DNA from: Dromiciops gliroides
Lineage: Eukaryota; Chordata; Mammalia; Microbiotheria; Microbiotheriidae
Direction: 5' to 3'
NCBI RefSeq assembly: GCF_019393635.1
Contig: NC_057861.1
Span: 76,515,327-76,579,326 of the forward strand
DNA length: 64,000 nt
Part shown: positions 23,550-35,500 of the stretch, piece after piece
Layout of the letters: every line of letters starts with the position of its first letter
Numbering within the stretch: the stretch's first letter is position 1
Notes under the pieces: generated by a model
Databases searched by the model: none
What the model saw: the letters and a program-made list of their open reading frames with translations, nothing else
What the model was told of the DNA's origin: nothing
Made by a program: the position numbers and the translations under genes

Positions 23550-26500
23550 CAAGAGAGCTCAGAACAGATCTTTGGTCCCACACTGTTAAGACTCCCCCCA
23601 CCACACATATATACAAATGACATTCCCCACACACTTAACATGTATTCTAAAAAGATGTACAGAAATTGGGAGCAAGGATGGGTGACAGACAGTGAATACA
23701 AAGGTAAGACACAATCCCATAAGAAGAGCATCAAAATGGACTAAGAAAATGACTAGATGTCCATACCTCTTGATGCAGAGATTCTACTCCTAAGCACATA
23801 CTTCAGGGAGGTTAGCAATAAAAAAGAAAGACTTCATATACACCAAAATATTTATAGCAGCACTCTTTGTAGTAGCAAAGAACTAAAAACAAAGTTGTTT
23901 CTGCTCATTTATTGAGGAATGACTAAATAAGTTGTAATGGAATATTATTGTGCTATAAGAAACAATGCATATGATGAATTCAGAGAAGCATGGGAAGACA
24001 TGAATGGTTACTGAATGAAGTTAGCAGACCCAGGCATAAGGACTGCAGCAATGTAATTGGAAAGAACAACTCCAAAAATAATTGCAACTAAATGCTATGA
24101 AATTATGATGAACAAACGTGGTTCCAAAGAAGAACTATAATAGAAGAGACATGGTTCCTTCTTAGGAGAAATGGGACATCATGGATGTAGAATACTGCAT
24201 GTAAGATCTGATTCTTTCCATTTGTCAATGAGTTTTACTGAACTGTGGCATTTTTTCCTATTTTTTTAATCCTTTGTTATAAGGCATAGTAGCTCTCTAG
24301 GATAGAAGGCAGGAGGAACATCAAGTGTAGATAATGTTAAAATGAAAAGATATCAACAAAATGATAAAACCAAAAACAATAACAAAAGTAGTATCAGGAG
24401 TACTAAAGTTCAGGATGACTGAGAGTGGGTGAGGGAAGCTAAAGACAAGCTTTAATGAGGAGGTTTTCAAATAGCTATATTGATAAAGAGAGGCAGTTCA
24501 AAGAAGTAATAAGAATGCAGCTTCTAATGGATATCATAGTGACAAAACAGAAAAGGAAAAGCTAGCCAATGTTTATATTGCTTCTGTTCCTTCTACCAAG
24601 GAGTGATCTTTTGACTCAAAAGGAAAGAACAAATATGGAGAATAGGGAATTGATACCCAAGATCAGTAAGGAGATAGCAAAAGAACCCACAGATTCCCCT
24701 GATGACTTCAAGTCATTGGGTCCAAATGAACTACACACAAGAGTATTTTGAAAGAACTGACAAGATTGATTGCTGGGCTATCATCAGTGATCTCTGAAAG
24801 ATCATGGGGAATGGGAGAGATACCTCCAAGATTAGTGGAAATGGAGGAAGATAATGGAGTCTGCAAACTATAGAAGAGTGAGCTTCACTTGAATTTACCA
24901 GAATTTGAGGTAAAACCCTTACACAGAGGTGGACTACACACACACACACACACACACACACTGGTCAAACCTCACACACTTATGCAAGACTCCTACACAC
25001 AGGTAAGAATCACATACTCATACATAGGTGAGACCATATACACACAAGTGAGACTATACACTTAGGTGAGAACACATACACCACATACACACAAAAATGA
25101 AATCATGTACACACACAGGCACACGTATACAAACACCAGTGAGAGCTTCACACATCGGTGAGACATATTCTATTGCATACTTACAGGTGACACTCCCTCT
25201 CCTTCAATTCTGTTCTCCCCTTGACTCTCTAGACCTGCACTGAAGAAACTACTAGAAGACTTGGGCCTGAGGGACCCCCATAATTTCCTGTTCAAGGAAA
25301 TGGTGACTTGGGCAGAAGGGAAAGATTTAACCAACAAGGCAGCCCTGAGAGGGCGCTGTGGACAGAAACTGGAATTTTTGATTGATAACCTTAAGGTTAG
25401 TGAGGGAGGGAAGGAGAGAGGGAAGGAGAGAGGGGAGGAAGGAAGTGGTGGGAATTGGAAGGGATGATTTTGGTGGGGCAGGGCAATGAAGGTTAAGTGA
25501 CTTGCCCAGGTCACACAGTAAGTGTCAAGTGTCTGATACCTGATTTGAACTCAGGTCCTCCTGAATCCAGGGCCAGTGCTTTATCCACTGTGCCACCTAG
25601 CTGTCCCTACCTTTTTTTTTTAAGTGAGGCAATTGGGGGTTAAGTGACTTGCCCAGGGTCACACAGCTAGTAAGTGTTAAGTGTCTGAGTCCGGATTTGA
25701 ACTCAGGTCCTCCTGACTCCAGAGCTGGTGCTCTATCCACTGTGCCACCTAGCTGCCCCTTTTTAAAAATTTTTAATATTTTTCCCAATTACATGTAAAG
25801 ACAAATTTTAACCTTCTTCTTCTTCTTCTTCTTCTTCTTCTTCTTCTTTTACAATTTGAGTTCCAAATTATCTCCCACTCTCCCTCCTCTCCCCATCATT
25901 GAGAAGGCAAGCAATTTGATAAAGTTTATACACATGCAGTCATACAAAACATAGTTCCATATTAGTCATGTTGTGAAAGAAAACAGACAAAAATTCAATA
26001 AAAATAAAGTAAAAATAACAACGGTACACTTCAATCTGCATTCAGATTCCATCAGTTCTTTCTCTGAAGGTGGATAACATTTTCCATCTTAGGTCCTTCA
26101 GAATTACATTGGTTCTTTGTACTGCAGGGGATATTCACATTTGATCATTTGTACAATATTACTGTTACTGTGTACAATGTTTTCTGGTTCTGTTCGCCTC
26201 ACTTTGCATCAGTTCATGTAAGTCTTTCCAGGTTTTTCTGAAAGCATTCTGCTCATCATTTCTTATAACACAATAGTATTCCATCACAATCATATACCAC
26301 AATTTGTTCAGCCATTCCCCAATTGATGGGCATAAAGAGTCTTTTTGGAGAGAAGTGGAGAAGTATGAGTAGTTCCAACCCTTCTGACCTGCCACCCTTT
26401 CTTTAGAACCACCTGAAGCAGAACTTCCTAGTGCCTAAAACTTGGGAGGAGGACATAAAGCAATATGTATGTATCACCCTCTCCTCAACCTCCTTCCACT

Positions 26501-29500
26501 ACCCCTTCCTTACAAGAAACATACCCCACCCTGGCTCATCCCCTCCCCATCTCCCTTCCTCTACCCCCAATCCCCACCACCCCTTTGCTCCTGGTTCCCC
26601 TCAATGTCTTTACTTTCTTGCTTTAGGCCCTAATTCTCCATCTCCTTATCCCTTTTCATAAAATGCATTCCTCTCCTTTCATCTAACCATCTTCTTGTGT
26701 CCATATCCCCAGTGTCTCCATTCATCTTCCCCCAACTCCACAAATCTCTAATTCCCTATCCCTGTGCTCCCAATATTTCCATCTCTCTACCTTTGTGCAC
26801 CAATTCCTCAGCCTTCTTCTCCATTGCTTCTAATCCACTCACCGGCCCCTAATCCCCTGACACCCCCCCCTTCCTGGCTTCTAACCCTCCTGCCTGGTGC
26901 TTCTAATCATTATCCTCCTATCCCTATGCCCCCTATTCTCTCATCACCTTGCCATTGTAACCCCAATGACTCCATCCACCAGCCTCAGAACCCAGTTTTC
27001 CTGCCCCTAAACTACAATGTTGCCATCTCCCTGCCTCCATACCTCTAATTGTGTTCCCTACCCCATGCTTCCATTTCCCTCTCCCCTTTACCCATACTCC
27101 AAATCCACCATTTCCCTGCTCTTGTGTCCTTAATCTCACATCCCTGGTTTCCTAGGCTCCACACCCTTCATCTCCCTGTCCCTGTATCCTCTTCCCTCAT
27201 TTCCCTAACTCTCCATTCCCCCACCCCAGTGTCTCCATTATTTCTATTCTCTTGTCTCTGAACCCCCAATGCCCCACCCTCATACCCTGTTGTCCCAATT
27301 AGCCTCTTCCCTGCCTCCATACCTCCAACCCTCTATTTCTGTGACCTTGTGCCCTCAACTCCCAGGCTCTAGTTCTTAGACCCCAAATTCCTCCATTTCC
27401 CTGTCCCTGTATCTCAGTATGCTATTCTCTTCCCCGTTCCCCAGATTCTCCATCCTCATATCCCAGTATCTCCATTTGTTCCATTGTTCCCTACCACTAT
27501 ATCCTCAATCCCTCCTCCTCCTTCCTTCTCTATCTGACTGGATACTCCAAATGGCAACACTCCGTGCCCAAGGGCCCCTAATAACTCAGTATTCTTATCC
27601 CTGTGCCCCTAGTGTTCCCACACCCTCGGTATATCCCCCAATTCTCCACCTCTTGCCATTATAGTCTCAGTTTTCTAAGTCCCAGGCCCACAAGGTTTTA
27701 TCCATCCAGTGTTGTGCCTACATTATGCAATTTCCCTCTCCACCTCCATTGCCTCTATATCCTCAATCCCGCCATACCCTTTGTAGCCTTGAAATTGTAG
27801 CCTGAATGTGACTACCCCTTATCTCTGGTCCCCTCTGTTCCCATTCCCATTCCTGCTTCTATGCCCCTCCAATTTTCTATTCCCCTTACCCCCGAATTCT
27901 CAATTCCCTACCCATCCCTCAGCTACCAGTTTTGAGCTCCCTACTTTTGTACTCCCAGTGTTACTGCCCCTGTTCCTCAATCTCCTTTCCACTTTCCCTA
28001 TTCCCCTAATCCTCCATCCCAGTCCCCCTGCCCCTAATGCCCTTTCCCCATGTGTCCTCCTGCCCTTCCCTTCCCCCAAATCCCCAATGACCCTGACTCC
28101 ATCTTCTCAGCATTCCTTTACCCTGCCTCTGTAGCTTCCCTTTAGTCTCCTACCTCCAAGTTCTCAATGCTTCATTTCTTACCCTCTGTATTCATAATTC
28201 TCCAGTCTTGCTATCTCTCTGCTTTCTCTGGCCCCCTGGGCTCTCCCTCCATCCCTCCTCCCTGGGCTCTCTGTCCTTTCCTCCCTTTAACGATGTGCTC
28301 CCTTCCACTTGAAGTGCTTGCCTTTCCCCCAACAGATTTCTACGAGTCCCAAGGAGCAGCAAAGTCGGGAAACCTCTCCGGTCTTGCCTACAACCATGAC
28401 TGAACTCCCCCAATTCAAGTTCCCACAACCTCCCACTCCTACCCCCTCTACAAAGGACAGGACCGTTTTACAATTCAGATCCCAGCTTCCCCCCAAGCTT
28501 TCTCCCAAGCATTCCCCCAAGCTTTCTCCCAAGCATTCCCCCAAGATTTCTCCCATGCATTCCCCCAAGATTTCTCCCAGGCATTCTCTCAAGCTTTCTC
28601 CCAGGCATTCCCTCAAGCTTTCTCCTCAGCAATCCCTCAAGCTTTCTCCCAAGCATTCCCCCAAGCTTTCTCCCAAGCATTCCCCCGAGCTTTCTCCCAT
28701 GCATTCCCCTGAGCATTCTCCCACACTTTCTCCTCAGCAATCCCTCAAGCTTTCTCCCGATTTACCCACCACAGTGCCCCCCTCCCCCTCTTTTCTTCGT
28801 TTGGGTTTCAGCCCCGAAATCCCAACGCCCCCAGAGTCTAGGGCTATCTCCCCGCCTTCCTATAAATTCATTTCTTTCAGCCAGCCTTCTCTCCTGAGAA
28901 GGACGGTGTCTGAGCCCCACTGGCACCAAACCTTTGAAAAGAATTTGCACTCCTGCTACTCGGCTCCGGCCTCCATAACGGCAGGCTGGCTGTCGTTTCT
29001 AGATTACGAATACCCGACAGTGGAGTCCCCAATCTCTAAGGCTCCGATTGTGGAGATCGAGATTGAGGTCACACCTATTGATGCTCTCAACTTCTTCTGT
29101 GAGCAGCAGCTCCAAGCTCAAATGGAACGAGACAGGATGCGTGCAGCGATGCGCCATGCCCAGCCCAACACCATTGTCATGCAGCCTCGGGGAGCCGTGT
29201 TACCCACCTATCAGTGAGCAAGCATCCTGCTCTTTTGATCATCTTCCCATAGAGGCGCAGAATCAGAAAGCTGGAGGCTGTTGGGGAGGGGATCTGAGGA
29301 ATCATATAGCATTTCTAACCTCCCAGTTCAGGCAGGAATCCCTCCATATCACTTCTGACAGATACAACCTCACCTTCAACCCCTCACTCCCCTCCAGTGA
29401 CAAGGAACTCCCCCTCTGATGAGGCAGCCCCTTACATTTGGGGGCAGGGGAAAGAATGGGACCAAGCACTTACTAAGCAACTACTATATGCTGAGCTCTG

Positions 29501-32500
29501 TGCTAAGTGCTTTACAAATATTCTCTCATTTGATCTTCACCACAAGCCTGGGAGGCAGGTACTATTACTGTCCCCATTTTCCAGTTGAGGAAGCTGGCAA
29601 AGAGGTTAAGTGAATTGTCCAGGGTCACACAGCTAAGCAGGATTTGGACTCAGGTTTTCCTGATTCCTGGCCCTATCTACATCACCTATTTTCTTCTTTC
29701 TTTTTTTAAGTGAGGCAATTAGGGTTAAGTGACTTGCCCAGGGTCACACAGCCAGTAAGTGTCAAGTGTCTGAGGCCAGATTTGTTTGTTTGTTTAATTT
29801 TTTGTCTTTCCCACTGGCTTAATTTTTTGATAAACTCTTGGAAATTCCTTCCAGACCATTTGGTATGTATGTTTGTTTTTTGTTTTGAGGCCAGATTTGA
29901 AGTCAGGTCCTCCTGAATACCTAGCTGCCCCCTTCTACATCACCTATTTATTTAGAACTGTTAGGACACTCTAATGTGGTTTAGGAAGCTTTTCTTGACA
30001 TCGGTCTGAAATTTGATTCTCTATAACTTCCACCCGTTGCTCCTAGTTTTACTCACTAGGGTCAAGAAAAAACGCTTTCCACTCACAGCCTTTCAAATAC
30101 TTGGAGTGATTACATATGCCCTAAGTGTTCTCTTCTCCAAAGGAAACATTTTTTACTTCTATCCAAGGACAGTTTCGAGTCCCATAGGGACAGTGTTTAT
30201 ACTAACTCAAGAGATCAAGTGGCTCCTCAGGCTTGAGCTCTTTGGTGGCATAAGCCACTAAGCCAGGTCAAATCAGCAAACATTTATTTATTATGTTCAA
30301 GGCACTGTGCTAAGTACTGCAGATACATTAACAGCTAAATGATAGTAGTTAGCATCTATATAGCTCTTTGAGGTATACAAAACACTTTATTCATTGATCA
30401 TCTCATTTAATCCTCACAACTCGGCAAGGTAGGTGCTATTATTACACACACCCCTTTACAATTCAGGAAACTGAGGCAGACAGAGGTTAAGTGTCTCGCC
30501 CTGAGTTATACAGCTAGTAAGTATCTGAGGATGGATTTGAACTCAGGTCTTCCTGAGGCCAGGTCCAGTGCTCTATCCATTGGAACACTTGGCTGTCTAA
30601 CGAAAGGTAAGAATAGTCCTTGACTTCAAGAACCTTGAATTCTAATTGGAGGACCAACATGTAAATGACTAGATACATAAAAGATATATACAGAGTAGAT
30701 GGAAGGTAATCTCAGAAGGAAAGGTCCTAACAACTAGAGGGAATGGCAGAAGGTGGATTTGAGCTGAGTATTAAAAGAAGTATTAAAAAGGAAACTAAGA
30801 ACCAGAGGTGATGGGACAGAGCATCCCAGGCATAGAGAATGGCCAGTATAAAGTCATAGAGGTTGGAGAGAGATAGACAGAGACAGAGAGAGTCAGAGAC
30901 ATGTTCAAGTAGCATTAAGCAGTCTAATGAAGCTGGATTTCAGAGTGTATGAAAGGGAGTAAAGTGTAAACAGACTGGAAAAATATGAAGAAGCCAGGTA
31001 ATGGAGAGCTTTATATTTGATCCTGTAGGTAATAGGGAGCCACTGGAACTCATTGAGAAGTGGGTTTATGCTTTGGGAAAATCACCTTGGCAGCTGAATG
31101 GTAGGTGCATTGGAGTTGGGAGAGAGAAGGCAGGGAGAAAAGTTAGAAGTCTATTGCAGTAGTCCAGACGATTAGTGATAAGGTTCCGCACTGTTGTAGC
31201 TGTGTGGATGGAGAGAAGGAGATATACAAGTGCACACACACGTATGTGTGTGTATATAATTTTCTTTAAAGGTTATATAAACAAGATTTGGCAATGGAGT
31301 GGGTATGTGGGGTGAATGAGAACTTTGAGGTAAAGCCTACATGCCAGAACAACTTTGTTCCAGCCCACTGAGTATTTATGGCAATATTTCTGAGGGGTCA
31401 GACATTGATATTCCTTCCTCAAGCCAAAATTTTTCTACTCCCTGCAAAATCACTTTGAGGTACTCTAGGGTTCTACAAATATACACCCTAAACTTCATGA
31501 TCTTCTATTTGGCCTATAGTTGGCATTGTAAATAAGGGATTCTAGATTTTTTTTAGTATGATATGTATGTGTAACTTGTTGCTTTGGGAAATTTCATATG
31601 TTTTTTTTTTTATGAGAACACCTTAGAAGCTGCATTTTAAAAGTGACCATTTCTCCTGTAACATCATAAGTTAGCTTGATCACAGTTAGAATGGTCCTGG
31701 ATCCTTTGTGATTTGACCTTTCTATACCTAGACCTGAGCTGGTATCACTCTTATCACCACTATCCTCACCTTCAGAGGTATGAGCTGCATTTCTAAACTG
31801 GAACTTACTGGGAGCCCAGACTACCTATCAGAAATTCCAAGTTTTGTATATTATCTCTGTGCCCAAGAGGTCCAAATAACTGAAGTTCTATTGAGAAAGA
31901 TACTGTCTCTGAGTTCTGCCCTCCCTTCCTATTTGACCTGGGATTCTTTTTTTTTGTTTGTTTGTTTGTTTGTTTTTTTGGTGGGGCAATGAGGGTTAAG
32001 TGACTTGCCCAGGGTCACACAGCTAGTAAGTGTCAAGTGTTGGAGGCCGGACCTGAACTCAGGTACTCCTGAGTCCAGGGCCCGTGCTTTACCACTGTGA
32101 CATCTAGCTGCCCCCGACCTGGGATTCTTAGTAGACCCAGGACAGGGGTCTTATGTGCAAAGTGTTGTGCAACTGATTGGATATGAAGGATCTGTTAGAG
32201 TGACAATTTGAGGATGACACTGAGGTTGTGAACTTGGGTGATTTGGAGGGAAGTAATAGTTCAGTACAGTTGGGAAGAAGGATTTGAGTTTTGGGGACAG
32301 GAGAGAGAATAAATTCTGCTTTGGACATGTCATCTTTGAGGTGCCTATAGGACATCTAGTCCAAAATATATCTGTTTATTTATTTAGAATTTTCCCCAAG
32401 TTACATGTACAAACACATTTTCACATCGATTTTTAAAACTGTGTTCCAAATTCTCTTTCTCCTTCCCCCCCACCACCCCCCTTAAGAACTCAAGCAATTC

Positions 32501-35500
32501 AATTAAAATAAATCTGAATAGGAGCATCTCTCTAAAGCATCTCCCTGCAAAGGTCATCCAGCCTCTGCTGGAGCACCTTCAGTGATGGGAAGCTCATTAT
32601 CTATCAAAACAACCCATTCTTTTTAATTTTATTTAAAATTTTTAGAATCTGCCTCCCTGTGTCTTCTGCACATTGTTCCTAGTTCTTCCAAACAAAGCAA
32701 ATCTAATCTCTCCTCCTTCTGGACATACAAGGCCACTCTGACATTCACCTCTTTTATCTTTCCTATTCCTTTGGGACAGAGCCTACCACATACTATCATA
32801 TTCTAGTCTTTAGATACATCTCTGCACATCTCAGTGATTTCCATATATCAGCTGCCTTTCAGTATAATTGTAGCACACCCTCTGGGTTCACTCTTCTAAC
32901 TTGGACTGGACTGGAAGTTTGGGTTACCAGAGGGTGGCTGACTACTTCTCATTTTAAGACTCTAAAGATAACTCTGAGAGGTTGTGACTTCTAATACTAT
33001 CACAAACAAGTTTCTATCTGGTGTACTTACCGTCCCTCCAATATTATGATGATGGTTGGTTTGTTGGATTTTGTCCTTCATTCTCAAAGAAGACAAAAAT
33101 GACATCACTATATTGGAGTCAAGGTACAGTGTGTCCACCTGTGGCTGATCAGACCAATATGAGCTTGAAAGGCTCTACCACAGGTCAGGCACAAATAATC
33201 CATGTGAACATTTCAATTGGAGATGTCTAAATTTGTGTTATCTCATGTTTCTTTTGCACTCCTACAATTTTGCTTCACTTATAGAGCACAGCTCCATTTT
33301 GATATGGGCACACCATGCTTTGCCAGTGTCTCCCATGTCATGATAATAATGATAATAAGATGATGGTTCAATGGTTCAATTGTGAATGATGGGTAAGAGG
33401 ATCTGGAGTAGCCTAGAAGTATACCTTAGGTTTTCCCAAATCTTCCCCTTCTTTCCTACATTTTCTGGACACACTAAGTTATAATTTATCTTCCCTTCTT
33501 CAAACCACACTTGTTTGTAGTGTGTCCCTCGTACCTGGTGCTATGATATCTATGGACACCCATTTATCACACTTGGGGTGTTTACACTAAACTTTATCAC
33601 CTTATTCTAATTGTGGGAATTCCAAATAGGTAGAGGAGGAAATCAAATAGAGCCTTCCTATGACCTTGCTGGGGAAGGGTGATGTGAAGGGTAATGTGGA
33701 GACCTGAGAAAATCGTCTCCTTCCTTCCCCAAGGGAAGCTGGCGCCAGGTACCTTTGTGACATTTTGTTCTCCCTCCTATTCCTGGATAAGGGCAGTACG
33801 AAATGAGGTTCCAATCTGGATATCCAAACCTCCAGCAGAGGGGAGTCTTGAGAGATTGAACGATGACTGCTGCTTGTAGTCACTCAGTATGCTGAAGGCT
33901 GGTTATCTCTGGTCATAGGACTACAAGCAGGCTCCCTGTAAGTCCCTCAATCTCTACTAGAGTCCAGTGGCAAGCTAAGAGCTGCTTTTCAAAAGGTGTA
34001 TAGTTTGACATAGCCCCTGTTAGAGTTCAAGTCTAGAATCCCTGGGACCTTCATAGTCTCCAATTAACTATGTCATTGGTGACTGACACTTGTAATTCAG
34101 TGTAGTCCTGGGCATGACCACATCCCAGCAGTAAGGTTTGTTTAATTGCCTCTTGGACTTATTTCAAGTGCACGTTGCTCTTCAGATCCCCAGGAAGAGT
34201 CCTTGCTTGACTGAAGCAGACACTGGATACAAAGGTTGGAGCAAAAGACCAAAGTGAGAAATGTGCTGCCGACAGGAACTAAATATTCCTGTCAATTTTA
34301 GCTCAGCCCAGCCATCCCCTTTCAAACTTAAGAGGTCCGTCTTTACTTACTCCGCCTCTTGTTCCAATTGGACCATCAGCACAATGTTATCTATGTCATG
34401 AAAGGCTGTAACCCCAAGAGGGAAGGAGGCTTTGGACTCCTTTTACTCTACCCACAGGTGACAAATAGTGGGACTGTTCAGTATCTGTAGAGTAGGACAG
34501 GGGTGTACTGCCTTTTTTTTTCTTTTTTGCCAAATGAAAGTAAATTGGCTCTAGTTCTGTCCTTTGAGAGCACAGAAAAGAATGCATTTGCAGACAAGCC
34601 TATCACAAAGAGAATCTTCCCTCCAGTTCACTGAATTTTGGAAGATTCTGGGAGGCGGTGAGGAGAAGGGGGTGGCTGGAACGAGATCGGGGTGCATTCA
34701 GTCCACCCACCTCTCCTTTAGATTTCTCCCCTCTCCCCTTCTCCGCTTCCCTCTAACACACACACACAACTTAGTCTCAGGAACTGGCTGTCCTTGGGGA
34801 TTTCAAGTGCTTTTGCCCAGAACTTCACTTTTCTTCTCTGTTCTGACATTTTTGCTATATAATAAGATCTGATTTAGGATCCCATCTATATATCTTTTCG
34901 AGGAATGCTTTGATCTAAAGATGGCCACAAGAAACTAGACTTCCTAGAAGGGGCTGGGGGTGGGGGCGCGAAATACAAAGAGCTTGGGGTTTTCCCCTTC
35001 CTTTTTTGGGGGGGGTTTCCTTGCCTTTCCCCTCCTTCCCCTCTTCCCCTCTTTCCCCCCTCCCCGCTTTCCACCATCTCAACTCCCATTCCGTGACTTC
35101 TGGCAAAAAATATTTCCAATGTACTGCTAAGGTCTCTTCCGGCTTGCATACTTAGGAGATGAATGTCGGTGAAGCGCTATCTTTGGGCAGGTCGATGGAG
35201 GCCAGCAGTCTGACGTATAGGCATGACAGAATAACATGCTCAATGTAGCCTGCTAACTGTCTCCGAGGGAATTTGCTGCTTAAGGGGGACTGGCCGTGGG
35301 AAGTACTTGGTCCATTCAGAATTCCATAGGCATTGGTCTGAGGTCTGACCATCAATGGAGGGTGGCCATAGTATTTGAAAGGAGAGCTACTGACAATCCC
35401 CGCTCTCGGTCCCTCCCACAAAGCCAGGAATTTTGGGGTAACCTAGGGGACAACCGTGAGCTCCACCCGAATTCATTAACCATTATCCTGTTCTCCATCT

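Noticed and set aside
26431-28134. Several Pro/Ser-rich plus-strand frames of 63-108 codons
   Set aside because: They lie in the C/T-only intron; base composition alone removes stops. They overlap each other and the exon frame does not continue into them.
28309-29217. Single 302-codon frame as a separate intronless gene
   Set aside because: The supposed start is upstream of a strong acceptor at 28335, and the donor at 29214 joins in phase to 38838. It is better read as an internal exon.
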